Source: Chryseobacterium gleum | GTDB lineage: Bacteria; Bacteroidota; Bacteroidia; Flavobacteriales_D; Sanyastnellaceae | Length of the DNA: 7,728 bases | Direction of reading: 5' to 3' | NCBI GenBank assembly: GCA_943330925.2 | Contig: CALQJP020000101.1 | Coordinates: 1 to 7,728 of the forward strand | Part shown: positions 1-6,430 of the stretch, in pieces | Numbering within the stretch: position 1 is the first letter of the stretch | Layout: the number at the start of each line of letters is the position of its first letter | Translations under genes and position numbers: made by a program | Notes under the pieces: generated by a model | Databases searched by the model: none | The model's input: only the letters and a program-made list of their open reading frames with translations | What the model was told of the DNA's origin: nothing

Positions 1-482
1 GAATCGCAACCCCAATTAATAGCAATTGCTGCATCATTCCAGCGAATGCTTCGTTCTAGCTCCTTGCTATAGTAATTCGTGCATTTATAACTGAAAATAG
101 TATCGTCTTCCAAGACCAGAAAACCATGAGCGAAACCCTCCGGAATGTAGAGTTGGGTCGCATTGTCTCCGGAAAGCACGTGTGAATAATACTGACCGTA
201 AGTGGGTTCAGTTTGACGTAAATCAACAGCGACATCCAAGACACTGCCTTTGGAAACACGCACCAACTTAGCCTGTCCCTTAGGGGGAATTTGAAAATGT
301 AAACCTCTAATCACATTTCGTTTGGACACACTCTCATTGTCTTGAACGAATGTCACATTGAGGCCTGTATCAATTCGGAAACGGGCTTCGTTGAATGATT
401 CTTGAAAAGCCCCGCGGTCATCGACAAAAACGGAAGGCTGAATGACAAGCAAGTCACGAAAGCGGGTTTTTTCTATTTGCAT
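1..482 (-). CDS. rfbC: dTDP-4-dehydrorhamnose 3,5-epimerase, 3' end cut by window edge
   Basis: The enzyme epimerises C3 and C5 of dTDP-4-keto-6-deoxyglucose in the cytoplasmic dTDP-L-rhamnose pathway, which supplies O-antigen and other surface glycans. I translated 160 codons from the ATG at 482-480. They show family hallmarks in order: FVDDRGAFQESFN (19-31), FVQDNESVS (45-53), RGLHFQ (59-64) with the catalytic base His62, IPEGFAHGF (113-121), the YKCTNYYS block (132-139) with its conserved tyrosines, and RWND (147-150). The family is usually about 180-190 residues, so some 20-30 C-terminal residues, including the LSxKD-type segment with the conserved Asp, lie outside the window. The start is 1 base after the stop of the upstream export lipoprotein gene, so the two are very probably co-transcribed and translationally coupled. 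No Shine-Dalgarno sequence is visible. The family call is nearly certain; the exact sugar pathway is inferred from the family. Confidence 0.95.
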   Translation of the reverse strand, partial: MQIEKTRFRDLLVIQPSVFVDDRGAFQESFNEARFRIDTGLNVTFVQDNESVSKRNVIRGLHFQIPPKGQAKLVRVSKGSVLDVAVDLRQTEPTYGQYYSHVLSGDNATQLYIPEGFAHGFLVLEDDTIFSYKCTNYYSKELERSIRWNDAAIAINWGCD

Positions 483-483
483 A

Positions 484-1254
484 TTAGAAAACTCGTTGTG
501 GCAAAGTCAATAGTAGGACGATACCCGAAATAAGGAAGGTCCAGGAGCGAGCCTCAGCTGATACTTGCTGACTAATTCGCATGCGGGGCTGAACATAGAT
601 AATGTCACCCGCTTCTACTGACATATCCGCATAACGGAGACCCTCAATTGTTGAAAGGTCTATATGATATACCATGCGTTCACCGTTATCGAGCTTTCTG
701 ATCAGTTTGATGTCGTCGGCCTTTCCGTATTGTCCTATACCACCCGAACTGGCCAAAGCCTCTACCACACTGATGCTCTGCTCTCCCAATTGCAGCACCG
801 ACCCATTTCCCGCGGGGCTTGTAAAAACGATAGCCCGTCGAGTAAGCACCTTCAATTTAACATAGGGTCGATTGAACTGAGGTGTATACAACTCCTCGAT
901 ATAATCCTGTGCCTCTGCTAAGTTGAGTCCACTTATTTTGTGCATACCGATAATTGGAAACTCGACATAACCCTGCGAGTTTACAAGGTATTGGATATTT
1001 GTTTCTTTCACACCCGAACGAGTATCCAATGAACTGGTGCTAATCTCAATCATGATTGCTCCTTCATTTGTATAGATTTCGAATGAGATAACATCGTTCG
1101 GCTGTATTCGATAATCGATAGTACTCGAGTCGATAACCGGAACATCGAACACAAAATCTTTTGGTGTCTTAAACATGAATTCAGAGTTGATGCCGCAAGA
1201 AGCAAACAACATGGAAAATACAAGCACACCTAAGAGGTTTGAAAACCTGGTCAT
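484..1254 (-). CDS. Wza/BexD-like polysaccharide export outer-membrane lipoprotein
   Basis: Probably the outer-membrane export component of a capsule or exopolysaccharide system. From the ATG at 1254-1252 the product is 256 residues. It starts with a lipoprotein signal peptide (basic Arg3, hydrophobic 7-18, lipobox-like LFAS before Cys20). A Poly_export-type domain begins at DYRIQPNDVISFEIY (47-61) and includes NSQGYVEFPIIG (92-103). An SLBB-like segment follows at about 140-222, with GGIGQYGKADDIKLIRK near its middle and VEAGDIIYVQPR near its end. A hydrophobic C-terminal helix (238-251) fits the membrane-spanning end of Wza-like proteins. A GTG at 1272 would add six residues, but it lies inside a TAnnTTTG-like box, so I prefer the ATG. 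The protein is shorter than E. coli Wza (about 380 residues), as is common in Bacteroidota. rfbC follows after 1 base. No Wzc-like kinase is in view; it may lie elsewhere. Confidence 0.88.
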   Translation of the reverse strand: MTRFSNLLGVLVFSMLFASCGINSEFMFKTPKDFVFDVPVIDSSTIDYRIQPNDVISFEIYTNEGAIMIEISTSSLDTRSGVKETNIQYLVNSQGYVEFPIIGMHKISGLNLAEAQDYIEELYTPQFNRPYVKLKVLTRRAIVFTSPAGNGSVLQLGEQSISVVEALASSGGIGQYGKADDIKLIRKLDNGERMVYHIDLSTIEGLRYADMSVEAGDIIYVQPRMRISQQVSAEARSWTFLISGIVLLLTLPQRVF

Positions 1255-1271
1255 GGAAAAAGAGTTTGCCA

Positions 1272-1279
1272 CAAAAGTA
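1272..1279 (-). promoter_or_regulatory. candidate -7 box (TAnnTTTG type) for the export lipoprotein gene
   Basis: Read on the minus strand the bases are TACTTTTG, an exact match to the Bacteroidota sigma-A -7 consensus TAnnTTTG. The box ends 17 bases before the ATG at 1254, which implies a 5' leader of roughly 11-14 bases. I find no good TTTG at the expected distance for the -33 element, so this rests on one box. It overlaps the alternative GTG start at 1272, which argues against that start. Confidence 0.45.
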
Positions 1280-1304
1280 AGATGGAAAGAGCAATGCCTT
1301 TCAC

Positions 1305-1312
1305 CATCTTTG
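1305..1312 (+). promoter_or_regulatory. candidate -7 box for the CoA-binding/GNAT/mltG operon
   Basis: CATCTTTG differs from TAnnTTTG only at its first base and ends 4 bases before the ATG at 1317. Transcription would begin at or next to the start codon, giving a leaderless or nearly leaderless message. No TTTG lies at the usual -33 spacing. The arrangement resembles the much better box at 3211-3218 before the kinase gene, which lends it some support. Confidence 0.4.
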
Positions 1313-1316
1313 TATT

Positions 1317-1676
1317 ATGAAAAAAACGGTTGTCGTAGGAGCCTCCACAAATCCTGACCGATATAGCTATAAGGCCATTCAGGCGCTTGTTGAGCATGGC
1401 CACACAACCCTTGCCATAGGCTTAAAAGAAGGAACTGTTTCGGGGGTTCATATTGCTAAGCAGCCCGTATTCACCTCGGATATTGACACCGTTACCCTTT
1501 ATGTAGGTCCCGAGAATCAATTGAACTGGCAAGACACCATCCTTAAAATGCAACCACGCCGTGTTATTTTCAATCCGGGTACAGAAAACCCCTCATTCGA
1601 GCAATTGCTGAAAAACAAGGGAATTGAAGTAGAAGAAGCCTGTACGTTGGTGCTGCTTGCCACCAATCAATTTTGA
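1317..1676 (+). CDS. small CoA-binding domain protein (YccU/CoA_binding_2 type)
   Basis: A 119-residue single-domain Rossmann-fold protein. The N-terminal KKTVVVGASTNPDRYSYKA (2-20) is the nucleotide-binding glycine loop of the CoA-binding family. AIGLKEGTVSGVHI follows at about 33-46, typical of the short CoA_binding_2 proteins related to the N-terminal part of succinyl-CoA synthetase alpha. RRVIFNPGTENPSFEQLL (81-98) and the Cys in VEEACTLVLL match the usual C-terminal half. The length is within the family range, so the protein is complete. The biochemical role of this family is poorly defined; CoA or acyl-CoA binding is inferred from fold only. It is the first gene of a tight operon with the acetyltransferase (11-base gap) and mltG. 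The ATG at 1317 follows directly on a promoter-like box, and no ribosome binding site is visible. Confidence 0.88.
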   Translation: MKKTVVVGASTNPDRYSYKAIQALVEHGHTTLAIGLKEGTVSGVHIAKQPVFTSDIDTVTLYVGPENQLNWQDTILKMQPRRVIFNPGTENPSFEQLLKNKGIEVEEACTLVLLATNQF

Positions 1677-1687
1677 AGAATTCGCAC

Positions 1688-2167
1688 ATGATTTCACTGC
1701 GTCCGCTTTCAAAGGATGATTTCAATTTAGTTTTCGAATGGGAGAATCTAGCTGAGTTGTGGCAGTTTTCGGAACAACGCGGCCCATTTAGTCGGGAAGA
1801 CATTGCATCTTTCGTGGGCAAATGCCTGGATAGCAACAATACGGAAATAGAACGCTGGATTATGTGCAACACATCCACGCCCATAGGAGCGGTAGACGTT
1901 TTCGATTACGACACACTCAACCGGACGTGCGGGTTGGGAATTTTTATTACCCACCTTGAAAACCGCAACCGAGGGCACGCAAAAGCTGCGCTGAAACAGG
2001 CCGTAACGATGTTGCACAGAAGAGGTGCTCTGCTCATTCGTGCCATCATATACGAAGACAACACATCGAGCCGACGCCTATTTTTGTCGGCCGGTTTTCG
2101 CCAAGGAGCATCGACACTTTACAAAGGAAAGCCGGCCATTCAATTTTTTTGGACGCCACAAACATGA
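1688..2167 (+). CDS. GNAT-family N-acetyltransferase (RimJ/SpeG-like)
   Basis: A 159-residue cytoplasmic acetyltransferase predicted to move acetyl from acetyl-CoA to an amine. It opens with ISLRPLSKDDFNLVFEWEN (2-20), the usual beta1-alpha1 start of the RimJ/RimL/SpeG branch. The acetyl-CoA pyrophosphate loop is ENRNRGHAKAAL (91-102), a variant of R/QxxGxG/A. The Asn-Ser-Phe motif is EDNTSSRRLFLSAGF (123-137), with Asn125. The substrate cannot be read from the sequence: protein N-termini, polyamines and amino sugars are all possible. A TTG at 1673 overlapping the previous stop could add five residues, but the ATG at 1688 begins the family's usual first strand. The gene's stop overlaps the mltG start by 4 bases (ATGA), so mltG translation is probably coupled to it. 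A link to cell-envelope work is suggested only by that neighbour. Confidence 0.87.
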   Translation: MISLRPLSKDDFNLVFEWENLAELWQFSEQRGPFSREDIASFVGKCLDSNNTEIERWIMCNTSTPIGAVDVFDYDTLNRTCGLGIFITHLENRNRGHAKAALKQAVTMLHRRGALLIRAIIYEDNTSSRRLFLSAGFRQGASTLYKGKPAIQFFWTPQT

Positions 2168-3180
2168 AAAAAAACCGCACATTCATTTTCCTTGGACTTA
2201 CAGTTCTATTCGTTTCGATAGCCATCTTCAGTTACTTCATGTTGTTTATCCAATCGAATCTTTCCGTTGATGAAGGAGTCACTATATGCACAGTCAGGGA
2301 AGAAACAGACGCGCGGCATGTATTCACAAAAAACGATCTTCAACTTCTGAATGAGAGCAGCTGGCAATTTGCTACCCAAATCAAGAAACTGAAAGTAGTG
2401 AAACCGGGACGCTACCGGCTGAAATCGGGTATGTCGAACAACGAAATAATTTCCGAGTTTCGCTCCGGCGGTGCTTCAACAATAGACCTTCGAATAGATG
2501 ATGTGATTAGTCTCGAAGAGTTAGCATCCAAACTCGGCAACAACATGCTGCGCGACAGTGCACATTTTATGTCGGCATTCACGAACGACTCCTTGCTGAC
2601 GGTCTTAGAGATTGATTCGGCGTTTGTGGCTACCAGTATTCGTCCGAATACCTATGAGTTTTTCTGGAACATGAATGGAGAGGCATTCCTAAAGAAAATG
2701 AAGAGTGAAAGTGATAAGCTTTGGAGCGCTGCCCGAATTGAAGCATGCCAACGGCGAGGCATGAGCAAGGAAGAAGTAGTTATACTCGCATCGATAGTGA
2801 AAGCCGAAACCGGTGCAATGGAAGAAGCACCTCGAATTGCTGCACTTTACTTGAACAGGCTTCGAATAGGTATGCCGCTGCAGTCTGATCCAACTGCAAT
2901 CTTCGGACGAAGAAAATCGACCCAACGAGTATATCTCAACGATATCAAAAGCGACTCGCCCTACAACACATATAAGTTTGTCGGCCTACCACCTGGCCCT
3001 ATCAATTTCCCGGAAACGATTTACATCGACGCTGTATTACAAGCCGAGGAACACGGTTATGTCTTTATGTGCGCCGAGCCCGGTTCAACAGGAAAGCACC
3101 GATTTGCAAAAACACTTTCGGAGCATGAAAGTAACAGAAAAGAGTACGTAATGTGGTTGGATAACAAAGGAATACGTTAG
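2164..3180 (+). CDS. mltG: endolytic murein transglycosylase MltG (YceG-like)
   Basis: An inner-membrane enzyme that cleaves nascent glycan strands in peptidoglycan and sets their length. From the ATG at 2164 it has 338 residues: a short basic cytoplasmic end, one membrane helix (about 8-29), a LysM-like subdomain (about 36-110, with KPGRYRLKSGMSNNEI), then the catalytic domain. ILASIVKAETG (207-217) carries Glu215, matching E. coli Glu218. LQSDPTAIFG (239-248), the SPYNTYKFVGLPPGPI stretch (265-280) and GKHRFAKTLSEH (310-321) are the other conserved blocks. The family's usual length is about 330-390 residues, so this looks complete. A TTG at 2149 would add five residues inside the acetyltransferase gene; the ATG overlapping that gene's stop is the better start. 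It is the last gene of the three-gene operon; the next gene has its own promoter. Confidence 0.95.
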   Translation: MKKNRTFIFLGLTVLFVSIAIFSYFMLFIQSNLSVDEGVTICTVREETDARHVFTKNDLQLLNESSWQFATQIKKLKVVKPGRYRLKSGMSNNEIISEFRSGGASTIDLRIDDVISLEELASKLGNNMLRDSAHFMSAFTNDSLLTVLEIDSAFVATSIRPNTYEFFWNMNGEAFLKKMKSESDKLWSAARIEACQRRGMSKEEVVILASIVKAETGAMEEAPRIAALYLNRLRIGMPLQSDPTAIFGRRKSTQRVYLNDIKSDSPYNTYKFVGLPPGPINFPETIYIDAVLQAEEHGYVFMCAEPGSTGKHRFAKTLSEHESNRKEYVMWLDNKGIR

Positions 3181-3185
3181 CCTTT

Positions 3186-3218
3186 TTTGTTCATAACTAC
3201 CTCGTTTTATTATCTTTG
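3186..3218 (+). promoter_or_regulatory. Bacteroidota sigma-A promoter for the hybrid kinase
   Basis: TTTG at 3186-3189 and TATCTTTG at 3211-3218 are exact matches to the -33 (TTTG) and -7 (TAnnTTTG) consensus elements, 21 bases apart. Transcription should start about 4-6 bases after the second box, at about 3222-3225. The ATG of the kinase is at 3226, so the message has almost no leader. The first box lies only 6 bases after the mltG stop, so the kinase can be expressed independently of the operon upstream. It also rules out a TTG start at 3187, which would fall within the promoter. Confidence 0.78.
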
Positions 3219-3225
3219 CTTTCAT

Positions 3226-5424
3226 ATGATGTCGCGGGGTAAGATTTTAGTGCGTCTTAAAGTGCTCCTTCTGTTTATGGTGGCATTGGCCGTGGCATCC
3301 TGCGTTGTGCTCATCGTAAGTCAATTAAATCAAAACAACTACCTCTCGAAAATCAGTTTGTCATCGCGCCAGAAAGCACTTGCAGAAGAGTTAGGGCGCA
3401 AGATGTACGACATTCATCGCCAGACAAATTCCGGAGCGGACCTAGCAGATGCGACTGATGATTTCAAACTAACCCTTAAGAGATGGGAAAGTGCACAGAA
3501 GGCGCTCATAACAGGAAGCGATCACTATGGCACGCGTGGCGACAACTCGAATGCCTCGCAAGAAATGTTGCAGCAATCGTCGGGGCAGTTTGTACAAGCT
3601 CGCGACTTTCTGAATGAGTTTATCGCGCAACCCCAGGCATACCAGATTGCGCAACTCGATTCGGGCATGGTGCTTTTGGAGGGCTACATAGGAATCATCA
3701 ACAACGTAACCGGGAAGTTTTTGGCAGAGAGTGAACTTCAGGGACGGGTGACCTCTACGTCCATAATCATTCTTGCATGCGGAACCGTTTTCATAATCAT
3801 ATTCGGGATTTTCCTGACATTAAGGCCAATTCGAAAAAACTTCGAGGAAACCGATTCGGAAATCGAAGCCGCTGATGAAAAAGTGAAGGTGGCACTCAGC
3901 GCCAAAGCCGAGTTCCTTTCCAACATGAGCCATGAAGTTCGAACGCCCCTCAACGGCGTAATTGGCATGAGCGAAATTCTATTGCAAAGCAAATTGAACG
4001 AAGAGCAAAGAGCATGCGCGCGCAATATTCATAACAGTGCCTTTCATCTGCTGGATCTCCTTAATAATGTCCTGGACGTTGCCAAAATGCAATCGGGTAA
4101 AATGGAAATTCGCAAAGAGCGCTTTGTTCTTTCAGATTGCATTGATCAGGTAATTGACTTAATGAAGCCGCTTGCTCAGGGAAAGAAGATTGAGCTTATG
4201 AGCGACTTAAGTCCGCGTGTTCCGCTGGAGTTGATCAGCGATGAGCACCGAATTCGTCAGATACTGATGAACCTCGTCAACAACGCTATCAAGTTTACCG
4301 ACAAAGGAGAAGTGGTAATCAAAACCGATTTGGTGAATAGCGAAAACGGATTCATACAACTTGAGTTCAGCATTACAGACACCGGTATCGGAATTGACCC
4401 CGACAAGCTTGAGAAAATTTTCGATTCATTCTATCAGGTCGATTCTTCGTTTCAAAAGAAATACGGTGGTTCAGGCTTGGGTCTTGCTATCAGCCAGAGC
4501 CTGGCAATCGAATTAGGAAGTCGAATAAAAGTACAAAGCAAGCCGGGGCATGGATCGACTTTCTCGTTCAGCATCGTTGCGGAAGTTTCGGGAGAAGATC
4601 ACAAAGAGAAAGTAAATGCGCTGAAAGGAATGCGCGCATTGGTAATCGACGACAACACGACGAATCTCAAGATTTTAGTTAAGCAGCTTTCCGGTTGGGG
4701 TATCGAGGTAACACCTTTCAACAGTCCGCAATTGTTAACCGACATCATGTCGAATCTAAATAAATTCGACTTTGTGATTCTCGACATGCAGATGCCGGAG
4801 ATGGATGGCCATTCGGTTGCAAGAACAATTCGATCGAATTTTGATATTCAGGAGTTGCCAATAATTGTTCTTTCCTCGCTTGGAGAGCACATGATGGCCG
4901 ACAGCGAAAATTTATACAACGCTTATCTAACGAAGCCTGTTAAGCAATCCAAACTGCTCGATACGATTATTGATGCGATGAAGGTGAGCCCGGTTCAGCG
5001 CGCCAAGCTGAATATGCAAAGCGGCAACACCGATGTGTTGTCCCAGCAAAAGTCGAACATCAAGATATTGCTTGCGCAAGACAACGATCTTTCTAGAGCG
5101 GTTACAGCCAAAACACTCGAGCTGCTCGGACATAAGTTCATCACGGTCACTTCGGGCAAAGAGGTATTGGAAAAGTCGCGACGCGATGAGTACGACATCA
5201 TTTTAATGGATGTGAAAGAAAACGATGTCGATGGAATTGAAACAACGAAACAACTCAAACGCATGGTCGACGAAGAGTCGATGCCGGTCATAATCGGGCT
5301 CAGCAGTGATCAGAAAAAAGACAAAGCACTATGCATGGAAGCGGGCATGGACGACATCCTAGAGAAACCAATGCGCGCCGAAGTGTTGCAAGAAAAAATC
5401 AACTACTGGATTATCCAAGGCTAA
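3226..5424 (+). CDS. membrane-bound hybrid sensor histidine kinase with two receiver domains
   Basis: A 732-residue inner-membrane sensor. Order: helix 1 (about 10-32); periplasmic domain (about 33-175) starting ISLSSRQKALAEELGRKM, like the PilJ-type helical sensor motif; helix 2 (about 176-198); short coiled linker; HisKA H-box FLSNMSHEVRTPLNGVIG with phosphoacceptor His236; HATPase with N-box Asn353, G1 DTGIGI (385-390), F-box FDSFYQVDSS and G2 GGSGLG (414-419). Receiver 1 (about 470-590) is complete: Asp475/476, phospho-Asp520, Ser550, Lys570. Receiver 2 (about 612-732) keeps Asp662, Ser693 and Lys714, but the first acidic-pocket residue is Gln618 (AQDN, not AEDN) and the phospho-Asp loop is DVKENDVDG. 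There is no HPt or DNA-binding domain, so phosphate must pass to a separate partner, not seen here. The ligand is unknown. ATG 3229 is an equally possible start. Confidence 0.93.
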   Translation: MMSRGKILVRLKVLLLFMVALAVASCVVLIVSQLNQNNYLSKISLSSRQKALAEELGRKMYDIHRQTNSGADLADATDDFKLTLKRWESAQKALITGSDHYGTRGDNSNASQEMLQQSSGQFVQARDFLNEFIAQPQAYQIAQLDSGMVLLEGYIGIINNVTGKFLAESELQGRVTSTSIIILACGTVFIIIFGIFLTLRPIRKNFEETDSEIEAADEKVKVALSAKAEFLSNMSHEVRTPLNGVIGMSEILLQSKLNEEQRACARNIHNSAFHLLDLLNNVLDVAKMQSGKMEIRKERFVLSDCIDQVIDLMKPLAQGKKIELMSDLSPRVPLELISDEHRIRQILMNLVNNAIKFTDKGEVVIKTDLVNSENGFIQLEFSITDTGIGIDPDKLEKIFDSFYQVDSSFQKKYGGSGLGLAISQSLAIELGSRIKVQSKPGHGSTFSFSIVAEVSGEDHKEKVNALKGMRALVIDDNTTNLKILVKQLSGWGIEVTPFNSPQLLTDIMSNLNKFDFVILDMQMPEMDGHSVARTIRSNFDIQELPIIVLSSLGEHMMADSENLYNAYLTKPVKQSKLLDTIIDAMKVSPVQRAKLNMQSGNTDVLSQQKSNIKILLAQDNDLSRAVTAKTLELLGHKFITVTSGKEVLEKSRRDEYDIILMDVKENDVDGIETTKQLKRMVDEESMPVIIGLSSDQKKDKALCMEAGMDDILEKPMRAEVLQEKINYWIIQG

Positions 5425-5443
5425 TGAACAATGTTGTTCATTA
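5422..5443 (+). repeat. 9-bp inverted repeat over the kinase stop codon
   Basis: TAATGAACA and TGTTCATTA are perfect reverse complements separated by ATGT. The left arm begins with the kinase TAA stop. As RNA it would make a 9-bp, AU-rich stem with a 4-base loop, but no U-tract follows, so it is not a classical intrinsic terminator. It could be a weak 3'-end hairpin protecting the message or a protein-binding palindrome ahead of the next gene (start 5510). The structure is certain; the role is not. Confidence 0.5.
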
Positions 5444-5509
5444 AGTATTGCATCCTCCCTCCACTCAATCATTCAAATCTGATGTAAGTTGCGAGCAGTC
5501 AAATTGAAA

Positions 5510-6397
5510 ATGCTTCGCCCCATCTTACATAGTTTCTTTCTCCTGTTGATAGCATACAGCATTCCCTCTGTTGCGCAGCGTGACAGCATACGGTATGATG
5601 CACGTAAGAAGATCGCATACTCAACCACTCTTGCAACTGCCGGTATTTCCTACACGTTGCTCAATCAACTCTGGTATAAAAATTATCCTCGCACAACACT
5701 TCATTCCTTTAATGATAACGATGAATGGTTGCAGGTAGATAAAGTTGGCCATGCGTTTACGTCGTATACACTCTCCCGATTTCTTACTGATTACTACTCG
5801 TGGTCTTTGCCCAGTGGAAGAGACACATGGCGCGGTGCAGCAACAAGCATGTTGTATATGACAAGCATTGAAATACTCGATGGGCAAAGTGCACAATGGG
5901 GGTTTTCATGGGGTGATATGATTGCAAATACAAGTGGAATTTTACTTCACACATCACAAAATATTTTCTGGAAAGAACAACGCATCGTTTTAAAATTTTC
6001 ATACACACCGTCAACATTTGCAGAGGTGAATGAAGAAGTGTTAGGTCGTAATTTTCAACAACGCATCTTGAAAGACTACAATGCACAAACGTATTGGGCC
6101 TCTGTGAACGTATCTCGCTTTCTCTCTACTGGCGCGACTTTCCCGAGGTGGTTGAATATTGCAATCGGATATGGTGCAACTAAAATGACGAGTGCAAATT
6201 TTGTTGTTGATGATGTTAATAATTTTCAACGCGAGCGTGAATTCTACTTTTCATTTGATGCAGATTTGGAACGTGTTCGCTGGAAGAAAAAATGGATGCG
6301 ACGAACTGCAAAAGTTTTAAGCTTCATAAAAATTCCGGGACCAACTTTTGAAATTCGTGATAATGGAAAAATAAAATTTCACGGATTGTTTTTTTGA
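5510..6397 (+). CDS. exported DUF2279-like (YfiM-related) protein
   Basis: A 295-residue protein of unknown function. The ATG at 5510 gives a clean signal peptide: MLRP, a hydrophobic core FFLLLIAYSI (9-18) and likely cleavage after SVA (22), so the mature protein is periplasmic or outer-membrane associated. A TTG at 5489 would add seven residues before it and is less likely. The core resembles DUF2279: WLQVDKVGHAFTSYTLSRF (73-91), then EILDGQSAQWGFSWGDMIAN (121-140) and KDYNAQTYWASVNVSRF (188-204). Its conserved His81, Glu121, Asp124 and Asp136 sit in or beside weakly hydrophobic helices, but I know of no proven activity. A second hydrophobic stretch (about 36-50) may also touch the membrane. 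Third codon positions look more AT-rich than in the kinase upstream, by eye only. The dodecin-like gene follows after 33 bases, so they may be co-transcribed. Confidence 0.78.
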   Translation: MLRPILHSFFLLLIAYSIPSVAQRDSIRYDARKKIAYSTTLATAGISYTLLNQLWYKNYPRTTLHSFNDNDEWLQVDKVGHAFTSYTLSRFLTDYYSWSLPSGRDTWRGAATSMLYMTSIEILDGQSAQWGFSWGDMIANTSGILLHTSQNIFWKEQRIVLKFSYTPSTFAEVNEEVLGRNFQQRILKDYNAQTYWASVNVSRFLSTGATFPRWLNIAIGYGATKMTSANFVVDDVNNFQREREFYFSFDADLERVRWKKKWMRRTAKVLSFIKIPGPTFEIRDNGKIKFHGLFF

Positions 6398-6430
6398 AGA
6401 CCTGAACATTAATCGAAGTGCAAAATTGAA

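Noticed and set aside
56..259. A 67-codon minus-strand frame
   Set aside because: It lies within rfbC on the same strand but in another frame; the rfbC frame carries unmistakable family motifs.
664..921. Plus-strand frames opposite the export lipoprotein gene
   Set aside because: Antisense to a well-supported gene, with no recognisable domain or start signal.
3187..3225. Upstream TTG start for the hybrid kinase (13 extra residues)
   Set aside because: The TTG lies inside the -33 box of a near-perfect promoter, so it would not be transcribed from that promoter; the ATG at 3226 also gives a better membrane N-terminus.
4995..5291. Minus-strand frames (also 3738-4025 and 4927-5133) opposite the kinase
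   Set aside because: They lie opposite conserved kinase and receiver coding sequence, and their products have no recognisable features.
5485..5492. TAAGTTGC as a -7 box for the DUF2279-like gene
   Set aside because: It matches only part of TAnnTTTG and has no TTTG at the proper spacing, so it is too weak to report as a promoter.
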